This document shows positions 26,540 through 35,877 of a stretch of 64,000 bases of DNA, piece after piece. A model generated the notes under the pieces. The model made no database searches. It was not told where the DNA came from and saw only the letters and a list, made by a program, of their open reading frames with translations. This stretch comes from Convivina intestini (GTDB lineage Bacteria > Bacillota > Bacilli > Lactobacillales > Lactobacillaceae): assembly GCF_003096575.1 (NCBI RefSeq), contig NZ_QEKT01000003.1:62001-126000 (forward strand). Direction: 5' to 3'. Both the position numbers and the translations under genes were made by a program. Every line of letters begins with the position of its first letter. Position 1 is the stretch's first letter.

Positions 26540-27988
26540 ATGGCAGATCAATCTAATCAATGGCTAAAACAAGCCCAAACATACCAAGCAGAATTATTAA
26601 AACGACTGGAAGCACTGATTGCCATTCCTTCCGTATACGATGCTCAAACCGCTAATGTCGACCAACCACTAGGCGCTGGTGTGTCAGAAGCTTTGAGTTA
26701 TTTAGAAAACATGGCTCGTCAGGATGGCTTCAAGGTTCGACGAACGGCCAAAAATATGGTGACGGTGATTTCTTTTGGTCCCCAAGATGCTACGCAAACG
26801 GTTGGGGTTTTGGCCCATACTGATGTTGTTCCGGGTGGCAGCGATTGGACGATTACCCAGCCCTTTGAACCCAAGATAGTTGATGGTCGCCTTTATGGTC
26901 GGGGAACTCACGACATGAAGTCGGATTTAATGGCGTCTTACTTTGCTATTAAACAGTTACGAGATAATCAATTTCAACCCAAGCGCCGGATTGAACTAAT
27001 TATTGGGAGTGATGAAGAGAGTAACTGGCGCGATATGGACAATTATCTAGTGGATAATCCTGAGCCAACCGTAAGTTTTTCACCAGATGGGGCTTTTCCA
27101 GTCGTTCCTGGTGAGATGGGCTTTTTGACCTTATCGATTGATTTTACTGCTAATAATCAAGGGCCATGGACTTTGACTAAATTTGATGCGGGTAACCGTG
27201 ACAATGTGGTTCCTGGCCGGGCGGAAGCACTGATTCATTTACCACAAGATCAGACGCAAATCATGTTACGCGCTTATGAGGACTATTTGGCTAACCATCC
27301 TGATTTAAGTGGAGAAGCTACCACTAGTGACAATGACCAGACCTTGCACTTGTTGTTAAACGGGGTTGCTGCCCATGGTGCTTATCCGCAATTGGGTCAA
27401 AATGCCGGAACCTATCTAGCTAATTTTTTGAGTTCATATCCATTTGAAGGGCAGGCGCAAGCCTTCTTACAATTTATTGGCCAACAAAACCACCAAAGTC
27501 CCTATGCTGACAAGCTCGGACTACGCTTCCAAAATGATATTATGGGTGATTTGGTGATGAATGTAGGGCAAATGCACTTTACTGATAAAAAGCCCAGCGA
27601 GGTTCATATTAATTTCCGCTATCCCGAAGGTATCACTAAAGTGGCCATGATGACCCAAGTTCAACGACATTTGCGGGGGTTGAATGCCAAAGTTTACCTC
27701 CATCATAATTTTATTAGTCATCCCCACCTAGTCGATTTAGATGATGAAATTGTGACTACTTTAGAACAGGTTTATGCCGACCAAACGAATACAAAACCTA
27801 GTTATAATATTTCTAACGGTGGTTCTTATGCTCGCTTGTTTAATCGGAGCGTTGCCTTTGGGGGACAATTCCCAGATGTAGAGATGACCAGCCACCAGGC
27901 GGATGAGTATGTGGTCATCGATAATATCAGCCGCGCCCAAGCTATTTTTGCTGAAAGTTTAGCCCGGCTATCTGATCATTTAGATTAA
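26540..27988 (+). CDS. pepV: M20 dipeptidase, PepV-like
   Basis: A 482-residue zinc dipeptidase releasing amino acids from dipeptides in the cytosol. M20 landmarks: VGVLAHTDVVPGG (first His/Asp), RGTHDMKSDLMAS, GSDEESNWRDM (glutamate pair), VSFSPDGAFPV, GVAAHGAYPQLGQNA, and NGGSYARLF near the end. Its length and the inserted lid fit PepV. AAAGGGAA precedes ATG. The amino acid pool it feeds complements the GlnPQ-type transporters just downstream, but no operon link is evident. Confidence 0.92.
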   Translation: MADQSNQWLKQAQTYQAELLKRLEALIAIPSVYDAQTANVDQPLGAGVSEALSYLENMARQDGFKVRRTAKNMVTVISFGPQDATQTVGVLAHTDVVPGGSDWTITQPFEPKIVDGRLYGRGTHDMKSDLMASYFAIKQLRDNQFQPKRRIELIIGSDEESNWRDMDNYLVDNPEPTVSFSPDGAFPVVPGEMGFLTLSIDFTANNQGPWTLTKFDAGNRDNVVPGRAEALIHLPQDQTQIMLRAYEDYLANHPDLSGEATTSDNDQTLHLLLNGVAAHGAYPQLGQNAGTYLANFLSSYPFEGQAQAFLQFIGQQNHQSPYADKLGLRFQNDIMGDLVMNVGQMHFTDKKPSEVHINFRYPEGITKVAMMTQVQRHLRGLNAKVYLHHNFISHPHLVDLDDEIVTTLEQVYADQTNTKPSYNISNGGSYARLFNRSVAFGGQFPDVEMTSHQADEYVVIDNISRAQAIFAESLARLSDHLD

Positions 27989-28050
27989 ATGTAAGTAAAG
28001 TTAACATTGCTATGGGACCAATCATTTTTTTTTGATAGAATTAGGATATT

Positions 28051-29496
28051 ATGAAGAGAATACTATTATTAATAACAACGTTTATGGCTGGTTTGGTAAT
28101 GGTTGGCCAGGATTTGACAGCTACAGCTGATACGACGCCAAACTACGTCATCACAACTGATGCAACTTATCCGCCTTTTGATTTCCAGGATAAAAATAAT
28201 CAATATGTTGGTATTGATCAAGATATCCTAAAAGAAATCGCTAAGCGCGAGGGGTTCACTTACACGCTTAAGCCAATGAGCTTTAATGCGGCGACTCAGT
28301 CAGTAACTTCTGACCAGGCCGATGGGGTCATTGCTGGAATGTCAATTACTGATGAGCGTCGTCAAGTGTTTGATTTTAGTACTCCTTACTATAAGTCTGG
28401 AATTGCTTGGGCGGTAAGTAAGGATTCTAAGGTTAAGTCCTTGGATGATTTGCGTGGTAAAACCGTAGCGATTAAGACGGGTACTTCGGGTGCTAATTAC
28501 GCCCTATCAGTTCAAAAGAAGTACGGCTTTAAAGTGACTTACTTCAACGATTCTGAAACCCTCTACCGAGATGTTATCAATGGTAATTCGGTGGCTACTT
28601 TTGGTGATTTACCGGTTTTGCAATACAGTATTAAAAACGGTACCCAATTAAAAGTCATGAATCCTAAGGATCCCTTTGAAGCCGGTGAGTACGGCTTTGC
28701 AGTTAAAAAGGGTGGCAACGCTAAGTTATTAGCATCCTTCAATGAAGGTTTTGCGGAAATTAAAAAAGATGGTACATACGACAAAATCGTCAACAAGTAC
28801 CTAGATGCTTCGGCTAGCACCTTTACGGGAAATAAGGCTAATAGTACTACAGTTTGGGGTATCTTAACTTCAAATAAAAAGGCCTTTCTTGATGGTTTGT
28901 TTGAAACCATCTTACTAACGGTTATGGGAATTTTCCTAGCATCAATTTGGGGAATTATCCTTGGTATTATGGGAATTAGCCAAAATAAGTTGGTGCGTGG
29001 TACCGCCACAACGATTATTTATATCTTCCGTGGTTTACCAATGATGGTTTTGGCCTTCTTCATCTATATCGGTTTGCCAACTGCCATTGGCTTTAAGATT
29101 CCGGCCTTCGTAGCTGGGGTTATCACCTTGATCTTAAACGAAGGGGCCTATACTGGAGCCTTTGTTCGGGGTGGCTTTGAAGCAGTTGAGCGGGGACAGA
29201 TGGAAGCCGCTCGTAGTTTGGGGCTATCCTACGGGGTTGCCATGCGTAAGGTAATCATGCCACAGGGTATCAAAATTATGGTGCCAAGCTTCATTAATCA
29301 GTTTATTATCACCTTGAAGGATACTTCGATTCTTTCGGCCATCGGTATCTTGGAATTAACGCAAACTGGAACCCTGATTGTTTCTCGAAATTCACAGGGC
29401 TTCAAGGTCTGGGCAATTATTGCTGTGATATACTTGGTAGTAATAACGTTACTAACATGGTTAAGTAATTGGGTAGAAAAAAGGACAAAGGCATGA
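28051..29496 (+). CDS. GlnP-type fused substrate-binding/permease protein, copy 1
   Basis: A 481-residue fusion: signal peptide (about residues 1-25), one periplasmic-binding-protein type 2 domain (about 32-260: [38 protein letters not shown]), then a polar-amino-acid permease domain (about 270-480) with the EAA motif [28 protein letters not shown]. Such proteins import glutamine, glutamate or asparagine with GlnQ. It carries one binding domain, unlike the two of lactococcal GlnP. ATGA overlap with glnQ couples translation. Confidence 0.94.
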   Translation: MKRILLLITTFMAGLVMVGQDLTATADTTPNYVITTDATYPPFDFQDKNNQYVGIDQDILKEIAKREGFTYTLKPMSFNAATQSVTSDQADGVIAGMSITDERRQVFDFSTPYYKSGIAWAVSKDSKVKSLDDLRGKTVAIKTGTSGANYALSVQKKYGFKVTYFNDSETLYRDVINGNSVATFGDLPVLQYSIKNGTQLKVMNPKDPFEAGEYGFAVKKGGNAKLLASFNEGFAEIKKDGTYDKIVNKYLDASASTFTGNKANSTTVWGILTSNKKAFLDGLFETILLTVMGIFLASIWGIILGIMGISQNKLVRGTATTIIYIFRGLPMMVLAFFIYIGLPTAIGFKIPAFVAGVITLILNEGAYTGAFVRGGFEAVERGQMEAARSLGLSYGVAMRKVIMPQGIKIMVPSFINQFIITLKDTSILSAIGILELTQTGTLIVSRNSQGFKVWAIIAVIYLVVITLLTWLSNWVEKRTKA

Positions 29497-30242
29497 GTGA
29501 ACAGAAACAAATAAAAGTGCATGTTGAAGACGTCAACAAGTCATATGGTAGTAACCACGTATTACGCGATATTTCATTAGACGTTCATCCTAATGAAGTG
29601 GTCGTTATGATTGGCCCTTCTGGTTCAGGAAAGTCAACTTTCTTGCGGATGCTTAATCAACTAGAAATGCCTGACAGCGGTACAATTTTAGTTGATGGTT
29701 ACGATATTTTGGATAAGAAAACTGATATTAATAAGGTTCGTGAAAATATCGGTATGGTTTTCCAAAACTTTAATTTGTTTAATAACTACACGGTTATTCA
29801 AAATGTAATGCTAGCACCGGTTCAATTAGGTAAGATGGGCAAGGATGAAGCCGAAAAGCGTGCTCGTGAATTGCTAGAAACGGTTGGTTTAGCTGACAAG
29901 GCTGACATGTCAGTGGGTTCTTTGTCTGGTGGACAAAAGCAGCGAGTGGCAATCGCTCGTGCCTTGGCGATGGATCCAGATATCATGCTTTTTGATGAAC
30001 CAACTTCAGCCCTTGATCCTGAAATGGTTGGCGATGTTTTGGATGTTATGAAAGACCTAGCTAAGTCAGGCATGACAATGATTATCGTGACCCATGAAAT
30101 GGGCTTTGCCAAGCAAGTTGCCGACCGAGTTGTTTTCTTTGAATCGGGTAAGATTCAAGAGTCTGGTGAACCAGAACAAATTTTCAATGCCCCTAAGAAT
30201 GCTCGTTTACAGGAGTTCTTAAGTAAAGTAATGCAGGCATAA
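29493..30242 (+). CDS. glnQ: Polar amino acid ABC transporter ATP-binding protein GlnQ
   Basis: A 249-residue ATPase: GPSGSGKST (Walker A), [19 protein letters not shown]-loop region, [16 protein letters not shown] signature, [16 protein letters not shown] Walker [10 protein letters not shown] switch His. ATG 29493 overlaps the stop of the fused permease gene and AAAGGA lies upstream. Flanked on both sides by GlnP-type paralogues and probably serves both. Confidence 0.95.
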   Translation: MSEQKQIKVHVEDVNKSYGSNHVLRDISLDVHPNEVVVMIGPSGSGKSTFLRMLNQLEMPDSGTILVDGYDILDKKTDINKVRENIGMVFQNFNLFNNYTVIQNVMLAPVQLGKMGKDEAEKRARELLETVGLADKADMSVGSLSGGQKQRVAIARALAMDPDIMLFDEPTSALDPEMVGDVLDVMKDLAKSGMTMIIVTHEMGFAKQVADRVVFFESGKIQESGEPEQIFNAPKNARLQEFLSKVMQA

Positions 30243-30257
30243 TTAATAAAGGGAAAG

Positions 30258-30279
30258 GGTGGCAATTTGCCACCTTTTT
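30258..30279 (+). terminator. Terminator between glnQ and the second GlnP-type gene
   Basis: GGTGGCA (30258-30264), loop ATT, TGCCACC (30268-30274), T run. The next start is only 15 bases beyond, so it probably attenuates expression of the second paralogue. Confidence 0.8.
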
Positions 30280-30293
30280 ATGAGGGAAAAGAA

Positions 30294-31745
30294 ATGCAAA
30301 AAAGAGGAATCATTTCGCTACTGGCAGCAGTAGCTATGGTTTTGGGTTTGTGGCAATTTGCTAGTCAGCCGACGGCCGCGGCCGATGAGCCCAATTATAT
30401 TATTTCAACTGATGCTACTTACGCGCCGTTTGATTTCCAAGATAAGAATAACCAATATGTTGGTATCGACATGGATATCTTAAAAGAAGTTGCTAAACGA
30501 AAGCACTTTACCTACACGCTTAAGCCAATGAGTTTTAATGCGGCTGCACAAATGGTTGCTAACGGTCAGGCTGACGGGATTATTGCCGGAATGATGATTA
30601 CTGATGAGCGTAAACAAGTTTATGACGTATCGGTTCCTTATTATCAATCTGGGGTTGCCTGGGTGGTTAAAGACGGCAGTAAGGTTAAAAGCCTTGAGGA
30701 TTTAAAGGGTAAGACCGTTGCCCTAAAAACTGGTACTGCTGCTGCAACTTACGGTAAGTCTTTGCAAGATAAGTATGGTTTTAAAATCAAGTATTTTAAT
30801 GATACTGACACCATGTATAACGATGTTGTTAATGGGAACTCAGCTGCAACCTTTGAAGATATGCCAGTTATTTCTTATGCTATCAAGAATGGTATGAAGT
30901 TAAAGGTGATGAACCCTAATGACTTGGGAAATGCTGGTGGTTGTGGTTTCTTCGTTAAAAAGGGTGAAAATGCGCAACTATTAGCTGATTTTAACCAGGC
31001 CTTTGCTGAAATGAAGCAGGATGGTACTTACGATAAAATTATTGCCAAGTATTTAAATGCCAAGCAATCGACTTTTGCTGGTGATAAAAAGGATAACAAT
31101 TCCGTTTGGGGTATTCTAACTTCCAATAAGAGTGCTTTTGCTAAGGGTTTGTGGGAAACCGTTGTCTTAACTGTGTTTGGCATTGTTTTTGCTTCCCTCT
31201 GGGGTTTAATTCTAGGAATTATGGGCATCAGCCAAAATAAGTTTTTCCGTGGTTTAGCAACGACAATTATTTATACTTTCCGTGGATTACCATTGATGGT
31301 TCTAGCCTTCTTTATTTACATCGGCTTACCAGGTGTAATTGGCGTTAAGATTCCGGCCTTTACTGCTGGTTTGATTACCTTGATTTTAAATGAGGGAGCC
31401 TACACTGGGGCCTTTGTACGGGGTGGTTTTGAAGCTGTCGATAGGGGACAAATGGAAGCCGCTCGGAGTCTGGGATTACCTTATGGATCAGCCATGCGTA
31501 AGGTGATTGTGCCCCAAGGACTTAAGATTATGGTGCCAAGTTTTATTAACCAATTCATCATTACCTTGAAGGATACGTCCATTCTTTCGGCAATTGGTAT
31601 TTTGGAATTAACGCAAACTGGAACCTTGATTGTTGCTCGTAATTCGCAAGGATTTAGAGTTTGGGCGATTGTCGCGGCCATTTATCTAATTGTTATTACC
31701 TTGTTGACCTGGTTAAGTAATTGGGTTGAAAAGAAAGTTCGTTAA
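30294..31745 (+). CDS. GlnP-type fused substrate-binding/permease protein, copy 2
   Basis: A 483-residue paralogue of the protein at 28051, collinear throughout: signal peptide ending near AAA (residues ~32), binding domain ([23 protein letters not shown]), permease domain with [28 protein letters not shown]. The permease half is nearly identical, while the binding half differs more, for example ending NAGGCGFFVKKGE where copy 1 has [13 protein letters not shown]. Different ligand preference is inferred. GAGGGAAAAG precedes ATG. Confidence 0.94.
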   Translation: MQKRGIISLLAAVAMVLGLWQFASQPTAAADEPNYIISTDATYAPFDFQDKNNQYVGIDMDILKEVAKRKHFTYTLKPMSFNAAAQMVANGQADGIIAGMMITDERKQVYDVSVPYYQSGVAWVVKDGSKVKSLEDLKGKTVALKTGTAAATYGKSLQDKYGFKIKYFNDTDTMYNDVVNGNSAATFEDMPVISYAIKNGMKLKVMNPNDLGNAGGCGFFVKKGENAQLLADFNQAFAEMKQDGTYDKIIAKYLNAKQSTFAGDKKDNNSVWGILTSNKSAFAKGLWETVVLTVFGIVFASLWGLILGIMGISQNKFFRGLATTIIYTFRGLPLMVLAFFIYIGLPGVIGVKIPAFTAGLITLILNEGAYTGAFVRGGFEAVDRGQMEAARSLGLPYGSAMRKVIVPQGLKIMVPSFINQFIITLKDTSILSAIGILELTQTGTLIVARNSQGFRVWAIVAAIYLIVITLLTWLSNWVEKKVR

Positions 31746-31750
31746 AAATT

Positions 31751-31786
31751 AACCCCCATTTCGTAAAACGAAGTGGAGGTTTTTTA
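31751..31786 (+). terminator. Terminator after GlnP copy 2, containing the coiA ribosome-binding site
   Basis: ACCCCCATTTCGT pairs imperfectly with ACGAAGTGGAGGT around AAA, followed by TTTTTT. GGAGG (31775-31779) in its 3' arm is the only Shine-Dalgarno candidate for coiA. Confidence 0.8.
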
Positions 31787-31789
31787 TTT

Positions 31790-32794
31790 ATGTTGATGGC
31801 AATTGATGATCATAATCGATATATTGGCGCTCACCAGGCTCAAGCTACCACGGCATCGTATTTTTGTCCGGCCTGTCGACAAGCCCTCATTTTAAAGCGA
31901 GGGGAGTATAAGGTAGCTCATTTTGCTCATCGGGATTTGTCTGCCTGTGACCAAGCCTTTAGCGAGGGGGAATCCAGTACCCATTTAGCGGGTAAATTAG
32001 CTCTATATCAATTATTCAAGGAACCGGGGAAGATTCAATTAGAGCCGGTTTTAACAGCAATTGATCAACGGCCGGATTTATTATGGCAGCATCCCCAAAA
32101 GGGGATGATTGCCATTGAATACCAGTGCAGTCCAATATCGACTAAACGCTTGGCGGAGCGCAATCAGGGTTATCAATCTCAAGATATTAGCGTGTATTGG
32201 ATTTTAGGACCAGCATATTATCATAAAAGTTTACGACCTCAAACCATTCAACGTTTTATGCAGGCGGGCGTTTTATATTTTTATTTACCCTCAAATAACT
32301 ATTTACACTGTCAATCGAACTGGCTAAAAGCTGATTTTCAACGTTTAAAATATTGTGAAAAAAAGGTCAGTAGGTTGGGGAAGGAGAGTTTTACCAATCC
32401 GATAATTAACTTAAACGCCAATTACCAACGTCAAAAATTACAGCAATTAATGCTCCAAAAACGAGTTGATTCTGCCCTGATTGACTACTTGTATCAGCAA
32501 CACCGGCGCTTGGACCAAGTGCCTGACTGGGTTTTATTAGGGACGACCTTTGGCCTTAAGGTGCCTAATTGGCATTTTCGATTGGTCATTTGGCTGTTAT
32601 TGGTTCCCTTTCAAGATCAAACCGTCCTGACCGTAGCTTCTTTAGTTAAACGCCTGCAACCTTACTTTATTTTAAGACCCGAGCAAGTTTTTCCAGCAGT
32701 TAAAGCAGTGTTGCTTGATTTACAAAAGGGTGGGTATATTGGTTTATCGGATGGAAAAATTCAAGTTTTTCACTTACCAGCCTGGCTGGATTAA
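31790..32794 (+). CDS. coiA: Competence protein CoiA
   Basis: A 334-residue CoiA-family protein. N-terminal zinc ribbon half-site YFCPACRQALILKRGEYKVAHFAH, then the nuclease-like core (LLWQHPQKGMIAIEYQCSPIS; RNQGYQSQDISVYWILG). CoiA is a competence gene product promoting transformation after DNA uptake. Followed by pepF, a neighbourhood conserved in lactobacilli and streptococci. Start ATG 31790 (a second ATG is at 31796); its likely ribosome-binding site lies in the preceding terminator stem. No ComS or ComX box was recognised. Confidence 0.92.
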   Translation: MLMAIDDHNRYIGAHQAQATTASYFCPACRQALILKRGEYKVAHFAHRDLSACDQAFSEGESSTHLAGKLALYQLFKEPGKIQLEPVLTAIDQRPDLLWQHPQKGMIAIEYQCSPISTKRLAERNQGYQSQDISVYWILGPAYYHKSLRPQTIQRFMQAGVLYFYLPSNNYLHCQSNWLKADFQRLKYCEKKVSRLGKESFTNPIINLNANYQRQKLQQLMLQKRVDSALIDYLYQQHRRLDQVPDWVLLGTTFGLKVPNWHFRLVIWLLLVPFQDQTVLTVASLVKRLQPYFILRPEQVFPAVKAVLLDLQKGGYIGLSDGKIQVFHLPAWLD

Positions 32795-32825
32795 GCTGGG
32801 GATGTGATAAAATTAGGAAAAGATA

Positions 32826-32862
32826 AAGGAGGAACTGTACGATATTTGTACAGTAAATTTAT
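32826..32862 (+). promoter_or_regulatory. pepF leader: Shine-Dalgarno, hairpin, start codon
   Basis: Perfect AAGGAGG (32826-32832) lies 30 bases from the ATG. Between them is ACTGTAC (32834-32840), loop of seven, GTACAGT (32848-32854). Folding removes 21 bases and leaves an effective spacing of about nine. No in-frame alternative start exists, because TAA at 32854 closes the frame. Confidence 0.7.
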
Positions 32863-34650
32863 ATGGCACAGATTACAAGACAAGCAGTTCCGGAAGAATT
32901 AACTTGGGATTTAGCTTCCATTTTTGCCAGTGACGATGAGTTTGAACTGGCCTTTCAAGCTGTCGGGCAGGCAGCTGAAGCTTTGCAGCAATATCAAGGC
33001 CAGGTCGGCACGAGTGCGACTGCCTTAGTAACCGCCCTTCAAGCTGATTTAAAGTTAGAGCGTCAATTTGAAAAGGTGTTTGTCTACGCGCATCAAAAAT
33101 ATGATCAAGATACAACTAATGATCAATATGCAGCCTTAAATGCCCGGGTGCAAAGTCTATATGCTCAGGTGAGTCAGGCCACGGCCTTTATTCAACCCGA
33201 AATTTTAGCCATTCCTAATGAAAAGCTAGACCAGTACCTAGCTGATCCAGCTTTAAAGCCATATCAGCACTTCTTAGCAGTTATTCTCCAGCAAAAAAAG
33301 CACACCTTACCAGCTGACCAAGAAGCCTTGTTAGCTGGTGCCAGTGATATTTTTAATGCGTCGCAACAGACCTTTGGTGCGTTAGATAACGCCGATATTG
33401 AATTTGGAACGGTTACTGATGAAAATGGTCAAGAAGTTGAATTGACCAATGGTTTGTACTCAATTTTATTGCAATCGCAACAAGGTTCAGTCCGACAGGA
33501 AGCTTTCGACCAACTCTATGATGCTTATATTGGTTTGAAAAACACCTTTGCTTCAACCTTGTCAGCCAATGTTAAAACGCATAATTTTTTGGCTAAGACT
33601 CGTCATTACCAGTCAGCTCGTCAAGCCGCAGTGACGCCCAACCAGATTCCTGAAGAAGTCTACGATACTTTGACAAGCAGTGTTAATGAGCATTTGCCGC
33701 TATTACACCGTTTTGTGGCATTACGAAAGCAAGTTTTAAAGTTAAACGACGTTCATCCCTATGATTTGTACGTGCCTTTAGTTGAGGAAATTGACTATAA
33801 GGTTACCTATCAAGAAGCCCAAGAAATTGCTTTAAAGGCCTTAGCGCCTTTGGGTGAAGATTATATAGCAATTGTTAAAAAGGCCTTTGCCCAGCGGTGG
33901 ATTGATGTGGTTGAAAATAAGGGAAAGCGTAGTGGGGCTTACTCAGGTGGTTCTTATGATACTCATCCATATATTTTGCTAAACTGGCAGGATACTTTGG
34001 ATAATGTATATACTCTAGTGCATGAAATGGGTCATTCGGTCCATTCCTATCTAACTCGTCATAATCAACCCTATCATTATGGAGATTATCCAATCTTTTT
34101 GGCGGAAATTGCCTCAACAACTAACGAGAGTTTATTGACCGATTATTTGTTGCAAACCCACACCGATCCAAAGTTTAGAGCCTATGTGTTAAATCAATAC
34201 CTAGATGGATTTAAGGGGACGGTTTTCCGGCAAACTCAATTTGCTGAGTTTGAACAGTGGTTGCATGAACAAGATGCTGCTGGGCAAGCCTTAACTGCCG
34301 ATGTGATGAGCGAATATTATGGTCAATTAAATCAAAAGTTTTACGGACCTGATCTTTTCCCAGATGAACAAATTGCCTATGAATGGGCACGAATTCCGCA
34401 TTTTTACTATAATTTCTATGTTTATCAGTATGCAACCGGAGAAGCAGCCGCAACGACTTTGTCGGATAAAATCTTAAACCAAAATGGTGCGAAGGCTTAT
34501 AAGACCTACCTAAAAGCTGGTTCTTCTGCTAATCCGTTGGATGTGATTCAAGCCGCTGGGGTTGATATGCGTAGTAGTGCCTACCTAGACCAGGCTTTTG
34601 CCCTCTTTGAAGCCCGTTTAACAGAACTAGAAACATTACTATCACACTAG
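32863..34650 (+). CDS. pepF: Oligoendopeptidase F (M3B)
   Basis: A 595-residue cytosolic zinc metallopeptidase that cuts medium-length peptides. The zinc motif is HEMGHSVHS (TLVHEMGHSVHSYLT, about residue 387), the third ligand region is FLAEIASTTNESL, and the C-terminal PDLFPDEQIAYEWARIPHFYYNFYVYQYATG is characteristic of the family. ATG 32863 is the only in-frame start; its Shine-Dalgarno is separated by a hairpin (leader entry). It follows coiA as in relatives. Confidence 0.95.
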   Translation: MAQITRQAVPEELTWDLASIFASDDEFELAFQAVGQAAEALQQYQGQVGTSATALVTALQADLKLERQFEKVFVYAHQKYDQDTTNDQYAALNARVQSLYAQVSQATAFIQPEILAIPNEKLDQYLADPALKPYQHFLAVILQQKKHTLPADQEALLAGASDIFNASQQTFGALDNADIEFGTVTDENGQEVELTNGLYSILLQSQQGSVRQEAFDQLYDAYIGLKNTFASTLSANVKTHNFLAKTRHYQSARQAAVTPNQIPEEVYDTLTSSVNEHLPLLHRFVALRKQVLKLNDVHPYDLYVPLVEEIDYKVTYQEAQEIALKALAPLGEDYIAIVKKAFAQRWIDVVENKGKRSGAYSGGSYDTHPYILLNWQDTLDNVYTLVHEMGHSVHSYLTRHNQPYHYGDYPIFLAEIASTTNESLLTDYLLQTHTDPKFRAYVLNQYLDGFKGTVFRQTQFAEFEQWLHEQDAAGQALTADVMSEYYGQLNQKFYGPDLFPDEQIAYEWARIPHFYYNFYVYQYATGEAAATTLSDKILNQNGAKAYKTYLKAGSSANPLDVIQAAGVDMRSSAYLDQAFALFEARLTELETLLSH

Positions 34651-34659
34651 GAGGATCGT

Positions 34660-35598
34660 ATGACAAAAGTACTAGTATTTGATGGCGTATCACAGGTAGC
34701 CGTCCAAACTTTACAAGACGCTGGTTTGGAAGTAGTCAGCAGTCCCCAACATCAAGATCGTGATTTTACTGATTATCCCGATATTGAAGCCATGATTTTA
34801 ATGATGCATCCCATTACAGCTGAAATTATGGACCAACTACCTAATTTAAAGGTGATTGCTCGCTTTGGGGTGGGATATGACAATGTTGATGTCCAAGCGG
34901 CTAGTGAGCGGGGAATTGTGGTCACTAATACTCCTGGAGCCAATGCTACGGCCGTTGCGGAAACAGCGATTACCTTGATGTTGATGGCTGGGCGCTTTTT
35001 TGCCAGTCGACAAGCTCAAATTACTGATCCATTGGCCAAAAATTATGCTCAAGCTCATCCAGGAATTCAACTCTCAGATAAAACTGTTGGTATTTTGGGA
35101 TTTGGACACATCGGTCAAAAGATTGCTCATATGTTGACTGGTTTTAACGCCAAAGTTTTAGTGTATGCTCGCCATGATTATCCGGTTGTTAACGGGCACA
35201 TGGCCAACTTGGATGAAATTTTTACCACGGCTGATTACGTCGTTTCGGCTCTTCCAGGAACAGCTGCTACCCAAAATTTGATTGATCAAGCAGCCTTTAA
35301 AAAGATGAAATCAACGGCTGTTTTGGTTAATGTCGGTCGTGGATCAGTCGTGGATGAACCGGCTTTGATTCAAGCCTTAAAAACTGGAGAAATTTCTTCG
35401 GCTGGTTTGGATGTGGTGGCTCAAGAACCAATTCGAGCCGATAATGAGTTGTTAAGTTTACCCAATGCCTTTGTTCTTCCCCATGTTGCCTCAGTTTCCC
35501 AAGAAGCTTTAGATGAGGTCGGTACTTTAGCTGCTCAAAATATTTTACAAGTTTTGGCTGGTAAAACAGCTTTGAATCCAGTTAACGAAAAGGGCTGA
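34660..35598 (+). CDS. D-2-hydroxyacid dehydrogenase (phosphoglycerate dehydrogenase-like)
   Basis: A 312-residue NAD-dependent dehydrogenase. Substrate-domain motif VIARFGVGYDNVDVQAASERGI, Rossmann motif GILGFGHIGQKIA, catalytic Arg in VNVGRGSVVDEPAL, Glu in VVAQEPI, His in LPHVASVSQEA. Architecture resembles SerA-like or glyoxylate/hydroxypyruvate reductases without the ACT domain; the substrate is not readable. AGGAGGATCGT precedes ATG, ten bases after pepF, so it is probably cotranscribed. Confidence 0.9.
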   Translation: MTKVLVFDGVSQVAVQTLQDAGLEVVSSPQHQDRDFTDYPDIEAMILMMHPITAEIMDQLPNLKVIARFGVGYDNVDVQAASERGIVVTNTPGANATAVAETAITLMLMAGRFFASRQAQITDPLAKNYAQAHPGIQLSDKTVGILGFGHIGQKIAHMLTGFNAKVLVYARHDYPVVNGHMANLDEIFTTADYVVSALPGTAATQNLIDQAAFKKMKSTAVLVNVGRGSVVDEPALIQALKTGEISSAGLDVVAQEPIRADNELLSLPNAFVLPHVASVSQEALDEVGTLAAQNILQVLAGKTALNPVNEKG

Positions 35599-35623
35599 CG
35601 ATAAGTATTGAATTTGTTATACT
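35595..35623 (+). promoter_or_regulatory. Candidate promoter of the pheST leader
   Basis: CTGACG (35595-35600), 17-base spacer, TATACT (35618-35623). The -35 is a weak match. Confidence 0.5.
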
Positions 35624-35635
35624 TAATTTGCGTTG

Positions 35636-35849
35636 AATGACTTAGTAATAGTAACCAGATGTCAGCGAGCGGTGAATAGTGGAAGACCGTCATTAAGGTG
35701 CTATGAATTTCAGTCAGGAGTGTTTGGTTTAACCACCAACGTTAAGCTGCGATAAGGCTATCAGAGCTGCTGGCTAAGCCAGAATGTGGGTGGTACCGCG
35801 TATAGTTAATATTCGTCCCTTGTTACTTTTGAAGTAGCAAGGTTTTTTT
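35636..35849 (+). ncRNA. Phenylalanine-specific T-box riboswitch upstream of pheS
   Basis: Stem I with specifier loop CTATGAATTTCAGT, in which TTC (35709-35711) followed by A specifies Phe; the canonical T-box GTGGGTGGTACCGCG with TGGT at 35791-35794; then a terminator CCTTGTTACTT (35818-35828) with AAGTAGCAAGG (35832-35842) and seven T. Uncharged tRNA-Phe should favour antitermination into pheST. Confidence 0.95.
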
Positions 35850-35877
35850 ATTGATTTTAAGCAAAGAAAGGTTAACG

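Noticed and set aside
28563-29009. 148-codon minus-strand frame inside the first GlnP-type gene
   Set aside because: Antisense shadow of a strongly conserved gene; a similar shadow recurs in the paralogue, as expected from shared coding sequence.
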